From: CAYVTZ01 sp964454685 | GTDB taxonomy: Bacteria > Bacillota > Clostridia > Christensenellales > Christensenellaceae | Direction: 5' to 3' | Length of the DNA: 11,181 bases | Assembly (NCBI GenBank): GCA_964454685.1 | Contig: CAYVTZ010000069.1 | Coordinates: 1 to 11,181, forward strand | In this document: piece by piece, positions 6,592 through 11,181 of the stretch | How positions within the stretch are numbered: position 1 is the first letter of the stretch | How the letters are laid out: each line of letters starts with the position of its first letter | Notes under the pieces: generated by a model | The model's database searches: none | The model's input: the letters and a program-made list of their open reading frames with translations, nothing else | Told to the model about the DNA's origin: nothing | Position numbers and translations under genes: made by a program

Positions 6592-7971
6592 ATGAACGAA
6601 CAGAACAATCCAATGGGAGAAGAGCAAAATCCAATGGATGCGGGGCAGCAATATGCGCAGCCAAGCTATGGCCAGCCCAGCCAGGAGCAGCCGGCGGGCT
6701 ACCGGCAATCTGTCCAGCAGCCGCAAAGCCAGTATGCGCAGCCGGAATATGGCGCGCCGCGTCAGCCGGAGCATGAACCGCCCAAGAGAAAGCGTGGCAT
6801 GGCCGGATGGATGGGGCTGATTGCCGTGGGTGGCGTGGTGGGAGGAATCCTGCTGGGAATGCTGTGCATTGCGCCGATGATCGCAACGCAAAACACTGCG
6901 GGGAGCGCTACGAAAGTAACAAGCGAGAGCGTTACGGCAGAGGAGATTCCGACGGAAGCACCTTCAAACATTGGCAGCATTGCAACCCCTATTACGGATA
7001 TGAGCAACCCGGTGCCGGAAGTAGTGGAGAACTTGTCGGGCAGCGTGGTGAGCGTGGTGACCTATCAAAAGGAGTTGGTTTCCGGACAGGAGCCGATTGA
7101 GGACTTGATGGGCGCGGGCACCGGCTTTGTGATTTCAGATGACGGCTATGTGCTGACCAATCAGCATGTGGTAGCGGTTGGAAATGAGATTAAAGTGGTG
7201 ACATCAGACAACAGAACCTTAACTGCGACAATGGTCGGTCAGGATGCGGACACCGATCTTGCGGTGCTCAAGGTGGATGACTTGAACCTGAAAGCGGTAC
7301 CCATTGGGAACAGCGACGGCACCAAAGTCGGCGAGATTGCGATTGCGATTGGGAATCCGGTGAACCAGAAGGACGGCGAAATGGATTATTCCAGCACTGT
7401 TACGGTGGGATATATCAGCGCGTTGGATCGGCAGATTGTGCTGGACGGACAAAAATTCAACATGATTCAGACCGATGCAGCGATCAACCCCGGTAATTCC
7501 GGCGGCCCATTGGTCAACAAAAACGGTGAAGTGATCGGCATTACATCGGCAAAGAAATTTGTTTCGATGATGGACAGCATGGGCAATACAATCCCCTCGG
7601 AGGGTGTGAGCTATGCAATCCCGATTTCGGACGCGATGGAAATTGTGAACAAGCTGATTTCCGACGGAGGCATCCCGAAGGTTGGCATTGGCATTACCTT
7701 TTCGATGATCACCGAAGAGGATGCAAAGCTTTGGGAAGTGCCCAAGGGAGCGCTGGTGGCGGAAGTGACGCCGGGCAGCCCTGCGGCGGAAGCGGGTTTG
7801 CAGCAATATGATGTAATCATGACCTTTGACGGAGCGGATTTGACGGCGGGCGATGAGGTGCCGGTTTTGAGTGAACGCAATGTCGGAGACACCATTACGC
7901 TCAAAATTTGGCGAGACGGTGTGGAAAAGGATTTGGATATCGTGCTGCGGGATTTGAACAAGCTGGTGTGA
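6592..7971 (+). CDS. htrA: HtrA/DegP-type membrane-anchored serine protease with PDZ domain
   Basis: The product degrades or refolds damaged proteins at the outer face of the membrane. The ATG at 6592 follows a near-perfect AAGGAGG at 6579-6585. The 459-residue protein has a cytoplasmic N-terminal tail of about 68 residues rich in Gln, Pro, Tyr and Gly with short repeats (YAQP, YGQP, YGAP), a basic KRKR stop, a membrane helix (about 72-97) and a Ser/Thr-rich linker. The trypsin-like domain carries the triad His192 (TNQHVV), Asp222 (DTDLAVLK) and Ser303 (GNSGGP). A single PDZ domain occupies about 355-455. The overall plan matches Firmicutes HtrA/HtrB/YycK proteins, which have one PDZ domain. 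It lies 151 bp after the kinase stop. Start of transcription is unclear; TTGACA at 6483-6488 has no good -10 at the right distance. Confidence 0.95.
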   Translation: MNEQNNPMGEEQNPMDAGQQYAQPSYGQPSQEQPAGYRQSVQQPQSQYAQPEYGAPRQPEHEPPKRKRGMAGWMGLIAVGGVVGGILLGMLCIAPMIATQNTAGSATKVTSESVTAEEIPTEAPSNIGSIATPITDMSNPVPEVVENLSGSVVSVVTYQKELVSGQEPIEDLMGAGTGFVISDDGYVLTNQHVVAVGNEIKVVTSDNRTLTATMVGQDADTDLAVLKVDDLNLKAVPIGNSDGTKVGEIAIAIGNPVNQKDGEMDYSSTVTVGYISALDRQIVLDGQKFNMIQTDAAINPGNSGGPLVNKNGEVIGITSAKKFVSMMDSMGNTIPSEGVSYAIPISDAMEIVNKLISDGGIPKVGIGITFSMITEEDAKLWEVPKGALVAEVTPGSPAAEAGLQQYDVIMTFDGADLTAGDEVPVLSERNVGDTITLKIWRDGVEKDLDIVLRDLNKLV

Positions 7972-7978
7972 CACGCAC

Positions 7979-8007
7979 GGGACAACGATAACGCAAAAGA
8001 GTATAAT
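7979..8007 (+). promoter_or_regulatory. Promoter-like sequence in front of the structured element
   Basis: GGGACA (7979-7984) and a perfect TATAAT (8002-8007) are separated by exactly 17 bp, 7 bp after the htrA stop. Initiation would fall near 8013-8015, at the first arm of the structured element and well upstream of lspA. Confidence 0.45.
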
Positions 8008-8032
8008 AGGAAGAACCGCTATCGCGCGGTTC

Positions 8033-8220
8033 TCAGGCTGTCGATAAAGCCGCAACCGTCATTTTCCAAGTGCAAATGGTATTTGGAAAATAACTTCCAT
8101 CGTTGCCGAAATTGCAAAAATCTCGATGAATTGCGTATTCTATCTCGCCTTTTGCAATTTCTAGCGCCTTGACTTGCAGCTTTCTTAACAGCCTGACAAA
8201 GCGATAAGACTTTTTTGACA
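8033..8220. repeat. Dispersed repeat, long form (copy B), MITE-like with terminal inverted repeats
   Basis: The left end TCAGGCTGTCGATAAAGCC matches copy A at 6444-6462 exactly; the right end (GCCTGACAAAGCG..., T-run, TGACA, 8191-8220) matches copy A with a few changes. The 142 bp at 8052-8193 are absent from copy A. Positions 8033-8055 and 8174-8196 are imperfect terminal inverted repeats with two perfect hairpins inside. It encodes no transposase. A 100-residue minus-strand reading frame across it looks like a by-product of the repeat and is not called. Confidence 0.75.
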
Positions 8221-8225
8221 CTCTG

Positions 8226-8252
8226 AGAACCGCCATCACAGCGGTTCTTTTT
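8226..8252 (+). terminator. Intrinsic terminator upstream of lspA
   Basis: AGAACCGC (8226-8233) pairs perfectly with GCGGTTCT (8241-8248) around a 7-nt loop and runs into TTTTT (8248-8252). The same arms occur at 8012-8033 without a T-run, as if an original htrA terminator had been split or duplicated around the repeat. Confidence 0.8.
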
Positions 8253-8280
8253 ATGTGGGCGTATTTTCTATGCGCAGAGG

Positions 8281-8309
8281 TTTTCAAACGGTGCGTTCTT
8301 TGATATAAT
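8281..8309 (+). promoter_or_regulatory. Promoter for lspA-rluD
   Basis: TTTTCA (8281-8286) and a perfect TATAAT (8304-8309) are 17 bp apart, directly after the terminator ending at 8252 and about 60 bp before the lspA start. Confidence 0.55.
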
Positions 8310-8373
8310 AAGCGATATATGTATGCGATGCGCAACCGCTTAGAGGGCGCGCGAGACAGGAGTATTATAAAGA

Positions 8374-8898
8374 ATGAAATATATTTTATTGATTGTGGCG
8401 ATCGTGATTGGAGATCAAATTACGAAGCTGCTGACCATGCAGATGATCCCGATGGGCGGATATGTGCCGGTTTTTCCCGGATTTGCAAGCTTTACTTATG
8501 TGCAAAACACGGGTGCGGCATTTAGCTTGTTTGGCAATGCGACGCTGGCGCTGGCGATTGTTTCGGCGGTGATGAGCGTGGTCATCATCTATTTGCTGTT
8601 AAAATTCAAAGACCGGTTTCACTCTACGCTGTACAATTTGGCAATGACCTTTATTGCGGCGGGCGCGATCGGAAACTGCATTGACCGGTTTTTCCGCGGA
8701 TATGTGGTGGACATGATTCAATTTGACTTTGTGAATTTTGCGGTGTTCAACGTTGCGGATTGCTTTGTGACGTTTGGCGCGGTGATGCTGGGCGTTTTTG
8801 TGATCTGGTTTTGGGATGCGGACAAAAAGAAGAAAAAGGCTGCAGTAGCCGGGCCTACGGGTGCAGAGACGGAGCAGGATGAAGCAAATCACGATTGA
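8374..8898 (+). CDS. lspA: Lipoprotein signal peptidase (signal peptidase II)
   Basis: LspA is the membrane aspartyl protease that removes signal peptides from lipid-modified prolipoproteins. The 174-residue protein has the usual four membrane helices and family motifs: DQITK near residue 14, QNTGAAFSLF near 44, GAIGNCIDR with the catalytic Asp104, GYVVDMIQF, and FNVADC with the second catalytic Asp129. The residue after the second Asp is Cys where Ser is common, a mild variation. The tail after residue 150 is a charged Lys-rich then Glu/Ala-rich extension beyond the usual end. The ATG at 8374 has AGGAG 11 bases upstream, a little far. The 3' end overlaps rluD by 20 bp. The lipoproteins at 2821 and 3952 would be among its substrates. 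Confidence 0.96.
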   Translation: MKYILLIVAIVIGDQITKLLTMQMIPMGGYVPVFPGFASFTYVQNTGAAFSLFGNATLALAIVSAVMSVVIIYLLLKFKDRFHSTLYNLAMTFIAAGAIGNCIDRFFRGYVVDMIQFDFVNFAVFNVADCFVTFGAVMLGVFVIWFWDADKKKKKAAVAGPTGAETEQDEANHD

Positions 8899-9787
8899 GA
8901 CGCAAACGACACAACGATTGGATGCTTTTTTGGCGGAAGAAACAGGGCAGACACGCTCGAACATCAAAAACCGCATCGAAACGGGTGGCGTACTTGTGAA
9001 CGGCGTTTCCGCGCGTGCGGCGCAAAAGCTGAAGCCGGGCGATGTTGTGACGGTGGAGCAAGAGCAGCCGCAGCCCATTGAAACGCAGCCGCAGGATATT
9101 CCCATTGACATTGTGTTTCAGGATGAATGGATGGCGGTGGTGAACAAGCCGCGCGGTATGGTGGTGCATCCGGCGGCGGGCAATGCGGACGGCACGCTGG
9201 TAAACGCGCTGCTGTTTCACATTGAGGATTTATCCGGCATCAACGGGGATGTGAGGCCGGGGATCGTACATCGGTTGGACAAGGACACATCGGGGTTGTT
9301 GGTGATTGCAAAAAACGATGAAGCGCACCACAACCTAAGTGCGCAAATTGCGTCAAAGGAAGCGGGTAGGCATTATCTGGCGTTGGTGCATGGAAACATC
9401 AAGCAGGATGAGGGCATGATTGACGCACCCATCGGACGTGATCCGCGTGATCGCAAGAAGATGGCGGTGGTGCGAGGCGGGCGCGAGGCGCAGACGATGT
9501 ATCGCGTTTTGGAGCGGTTTGGCGCTTATACGCTGGTGGAATGTACGCTTCAAACAGGGCGCACACATCAGATTCGGGTGCATCTGAAAAAGCTGGGGTT
9601 TCCCGTTGTAGGTGATCCCCTGTACACCCGTCAAAAGAACCCCTTCGGGGCGCAGGCGCAGATGCTGCATGCGTACCAACTGATGCTTCGGCACCCTAAG
9701 ACAGGTGAAGCAATGTGCTTTGAAGCGCCTCTGCCGGAGGACATGGCGCGGCTGCTGGAACGTTTGAGGGCGCAAGCAGGACAATAA
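8879..9787 (+). CDS. rluD: RluD-type large-subunit rRNA pseudouridine synthase
   Basis: The enzyme converts uridines in 23S rRNA to pseudouridine. Translation from the ATG at 8879 gives 302 residues: an N-terminal S4 RNA-binding domain (about 12-60, RLDAFLAEETGQTRS..IK) and an RluA/RluD catalytic domain with HRLDKDTSG, where Asp134 is the catalytic aspartate, plus the late motif GRTHQIRVH. Length and motif spacing match the family. The ATG at 8879 is preferred to the GTG at 8861 because it gives the normal N-terminus and has GGAG just upstream; it overlaps lspA by 20 bp, implying translational coupling. The lspA-rluD (ylyB) order is standard in Firmicutes. Which uridines are modified cannot be read from sequence. 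Confidence 0.95.
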   Translation: MKQITIETQTTQRLDAFLAEETGQTRSNIKNRIETGGVLVNGVSARAAQKLKPGDVVTVEQEQPQPIETQPQDIPIDIVFQDEWMAVVNKPRGMVVHPAAGNADGTLVNALLFHIEDLSGINGDVRPGIVHRLDKDTSGLLVIAKNDEAHHNLSAQIASKEAGRHYLALVHGNIKQDEGMIDAPIGRDPRDRKKMAVVRGGREAQTMYRVLERFGAYTLVECTLQTGRTHQIRVHLKKLGFPVVGDPLYTRQKNPFGAQAQMLHAYQLMLRHPKTGEAMCFEAPLPEDMARLLERLRAQAGQ

Positions 9788-9801
9788 AATCAAATATAGA
9801 T

Positions 9802-9840
9802 ACCGCGTTGTGCAGCCTATTTGCATGGCGCGGTTTTTTT
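9802..9840 (+). terminator. Intrinsic terminator of lspA-rluD
   Basis: ACCGCG (9802-9807) pairs with CGCGGT (9829-9834), with an inner TGCA/TGCA pairing, and a seven-T run follows (9834-9840). It starts 14 bp after the rluD stop. Confidence 0.85.
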
Positions 9841-9928
9841 GTGCGTTGCCATCCGTTCACGGCGACGGAAATGAAGCAGCTGTTTTTTCGTTTTTTCAGA
9901 TTTTGACGCTGATTTCTTCTTCTAAATG

Positions 9929-9937
9929 TGATATACT
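9929..9937 (+). promoter_or_regulatory. Extended -10 promoter upstream of the recombinase
   Basis: TGATATACT carries a TATACT -10 box (9932-9937) with a TG extension; no good -35 lies at 17 bp. A second TATAAT occurs near 9967-9972. The box overlaps a copy of the motif repeated at 10959 and 11063, so the recombinase might regulate its own promoter. The rest of the 380-bp gap from 9788 to 10167 shows no convincing gene; the short frames across it lack ribosome sites and recognisable sequence. Confidence 0.4.
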
Positions 9938-10167
9938 ATTTCGTATGCAAGCTTTTATTTTTCGTTATAATTTTACAGGCTGAATGTGAAGGGAGACCGC
10001 ATTCGGGTGAAGGAAATCATCAGGTTGAACAAAAAAATAATAAAAGAGGCACATCAGCCATGTAAGTTGTATGATGCGGATTTTTCGCGCTTTTTTCATT
10101 GCTTTGTCCGCAGGAAAAAATGCGAGGGAGATTCCGTCTATATTATTCATATAAGGAGTGAATCAAA

Positions 10168-10776
10168 ATGCAACAGAACATGTATGGATATGCTCGCGTA
10201 TCCACACAACAGCAACACACGGACAGACAACTTGCAACGCTACTTGAATTCGGAGTAAGACCCAAACAAATCTACACCGACAAACAAAGCGGAAAGAACT
10301 TTAACCGCCCTGCCTACATAAGGCTCTTGCGACATCTGCGATGCGGGGACGTTCTGGTGATCCCCAGCATTGACCGACTTGGCAGGAACTATAAAGAAAT
10401 TCTGGAACAGTGGAACGTTATCACACGAAAGAAGCAAGTGGACATCATTGTACTGGACATGCCACTGCTGGACACGCGCAAGGGAGAGGACATCACCGGA
10501 ACACTGATCTCGGACATCGTATTGCAACTGCTCTCATACGTGGCACACATTGAGAGGGACAACATTCGCAAGCGGCAGAGCGAGGGAGTGGCAGAGGCGA
10601 AGAAGCGCGGCGTGCGTTTCGGCAGACCACCAAGAGCCTTGCCACAGGAGTTTGAAGAGATCTGCGCACAGGTGATGCGCAAGGAATGTACACAAACAGC
10701 CGCGGCAATCCGCATGGGGATTCCGCGCACAACATTTTTAGATATGCTACGGCGGTATCGCAAAAAAACACAGTAG
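10168..10776 (+). CDS. Small serine recombinase (resolvase/invertase family)
   Basis: Such enzymes cut and rejoin DNA at specific sites through a serine nucleophile. The 202-residue protein has the full-length small-recombinase plan: catalytic-domain motif YGYARVST with Ser12 and Arg10, YTDKQSGKNFNRP (36-48), IPSIDRLGRNY with Arg70 and Arg73, a long helix near AHIERDNIRKRQSEG (126-140), and a C-terminal helix-turn-helix around TQTAAAIRMGIPRTTFLDML (175-194). All key residues are intact. The ATG at 10168 follows AAGGAG nine bases upstream. Unlike its neighbours, whose coding strands are clearly G-rich over C, this gene is C- and A-rich, which suggests separate origin. Whether it is a resolvase, an invertase or a domesticated copy is undecided; no transposase is nearby. 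Confidence 0.93.
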   Translation: MQQNMYGYARVSTQQQHTDRQLATLLEFGVRPKQIYTDKQSGKNFNRPAYIRLLRHLRCGDVLVIPSIDRLGRNYKEILEQWNVITRKKQVDIIVLDMPLLDTRKGEDITGTLISDIVLQLLSYVAHIERDNIRKRQSEGVAEAKKRGVRFGRPPRALPQEFEEICAQVMRKECTQTAAAIRMGIPRTTFLDMLRRYRKKTQ

Positions 10777-10870
10777 CTACGGAGAGCTACACCGAAACTT
10801 TGTGTTGTTACAGGAAAGACATCGTGAATTATGCAGCAAGAAAACAACAGCGTTCAGGCGAAGAGAACTG

Positions 10871-10905
10871 TCGCCCTTTTCAAAAAGGCTATAACGGGGC
10901 GATTT
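10871..10905 (+). terminator. Weak terminator-like hairpin after the recombinase
   Basis: TCGCCC (10871-10876) pairs with GGGCGA (10897-10902) and is followed by only TTT. An alternative inner hairpin (GCCCTTTT with AAAAAGGC) competes. It lies about 95 bp after the stop at 10776. Confidence 0.35.
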
Positions 10906-10958
10906 GACAGCAATCTGGACCATTACAGAAAAAATAAATAGAAGTTTTTGTACTCAGA

Positions 10959-11082
10959 CGAAAATGTATACTTAACCGTCTATTAGAATTATCGGTCTAT
11001 TTGACAGAAAGTTTAGCGTTTGGGCTAATTTTTTTTTACTTTTTTTACCAAAACAAAAAAAACGAAAAAGTATACTTTTTCG
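10959..11082. repeat. Repeated motif and 20-bp palindrome downstream of the recombinase
   Basis: CGAAAATGTATAC (10959-10971) recurs with one change as CGAAAAAGTATAC (11063-11075), where it forms part of a perfect 20-bp palindrome (11063-11082) with an AT centre. The opposite orientation, TATACTATTTCG, appears upstream of the recombinase at 9932-9943. Between the two downstream copies lie direct repeats GTCTATT (10978-10984 and 10995-11001). A role as recombinase binding or crossover sites is inference. Confidence 0.5.
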
Positions 11083-11108
11083 ACGCAAGGGGACGTCACC
11101 ATGCGTCG
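11081..11108. repeat. Short hairpin at the distal edge
   Basis: CGACGCA (11081-11087) pairs perfectly with TGCGTCG (11102-11108) around a 14-nt loop, overlapping the end of the palindrome and the start of a tiny ORF. Confidence 0.4.
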
Positions 11109-11163
11109 GGAAGATACCGCTGTCAAGGCTCCCGCAAAGGATTGCGAAATAACAGGGGCCTGA
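11101..11163 (+). CDS. Possible 20-residue microprotein ORF
   Basis: An ATG at 11101 follows AAGGGGA with good spacing and opens a 20-codon frame ending at a TGA (11161-11163). The product begins MRREDTAVKAPAKD and is charged, with one cysteine. Its first bases lie in a hairpin arm. At this length chance is a serious alternative, and only conservation of the frame could support it. Confidence 0.15.
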   Translation: MRREDTAVKAPAKDCEITGA

Positions 11164-11181
11164 TGTCACCGGAAACCGAAT

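Larger units (their letters stand above)
8012..8252 (+). ncRNA. Candidate structured RNA or attenuator between htrA and lspA
   Basis: Four arms frame the region: AGAACCGC (8012-8019), GCGGTTCTCAG (8026-8036), CTGAGAACCGC (8223-8233) and GCGGTTCT plus a T-run (8241-8252). Arms 1:2 and 3:4 form separate hairpins, the second being a proper terminator; arms 2:3 are an exact 11-bp complement and could pair instead. Inside, 8033-8055 pairs with 8174-8196 (19 of 23 positions), enclosing hairpins 8061-8069/8083-8091 (9 bp perfect) and 8108-8119/8150-8161 (12 bp perfect). Together with the promoter at 7979 this could be a 240-nt RNA or a terminator/antiterminator switch ahead of lspA. It overlaps a dispersed repeat, so a passive repeat is the main alternative. 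Confidence 0.35.

Noticed and set aside
7219..8055. A 278-residue minus-strand open frame
   Set aside because: It is antisense to htrA, rich in Arg/His/Asn, and has no recognisable motif.
8033..8335. A 100-residue minus-strand frame across the long repeat
   Set aside because: Its sequence is dictated by the structured repeat and its inverted arms; the same DNA is mostly absent from copy A, so a protein role is unlikely.
9986..10258. A 90-residue plus-strand frame overlapping the recombinase start
   Set aside because: It starts at a GTG with no suitable ribosome site, runs into the recombinase in another frame, and resembles no protein family.
1..11181. CRISPR array, tRNA or rRNA genes
   Set aside because: No regularly spaced repeats, cloverleaf with tRNA consensus, or rRNA conserved segments were seen on either strand.

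Overview
The window looks like chromosomal DNA from a Gram-positive anaerobe, probably a gut-type member of the Clostridia. The reasons are strong AGGAGG-type ribosome binding sites, many signal-peptide proteins with no outer-membrane machinery, a VanZ-family protein, a membrane-anchored HtrA with a long cytoplasmic tail, and the lspA-rluD pair usual in Firmicutes. The genus cannot be fixed from sequence alone. Every confident gene lies on the + strand.

Positions 1-4670 are an accessory region of small envelope proteins. It holds the tail of an unidentified gene, a small secreted protein (120-428), a broken lipoprotein/membrane-protein module (about 607-968), a VanZ-like membrane protein with an extra C-terminal domain (1032-1946), a secreted-type protein that seems to have lost its start (about 2001-2540), an intact lipoprotein + four-helix membrane protein pair (2821-3850), and a second intact lipoprotein (3952-4551) ended by a terminator. 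The three lipoprotein copies keep near-identical ends around divergent middles, so this locus has been duplicating, recombining and decaying.

Positions 4670-9840 are a conserved housekeeping and stress block. An extended -10 promoter and a hairpin-rich leader of about 230 nt precede a sensor histidine kinase with no response regulator in view. It is followed by an HtrA/DegP serine protease, lipoprotein signal peptidase (lspA) and an RluD-type pseudouridine synthase. The kinase and protease next to each other suggest envelope-stress sensing, and LspA would process lipoproteins such as the two upstream.

Two forms of one dispersed repeat lie here: a short one (6444-6488) after the kinase, and a long one (8033-8220) between htrA and lspA. 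The long form folds into a cloverleaf-like structure set inside four mutually complementary terminator arms, with a good promoter just upstream. It is the most unusual non-coding object in the window.

Positions 9840-11181 hold a small serine recombinase whose base composition differs from its neighbours. A CGAAAAnGTATAC-type motif occurs on both sides of it, including a perfect 20-bp palindrome, and a tiny ORF lies at the far edge. It may be a small mobile or site-specific recombination unit. No rRNA, tRNA, CRISPR array or transposase gene was recognised.
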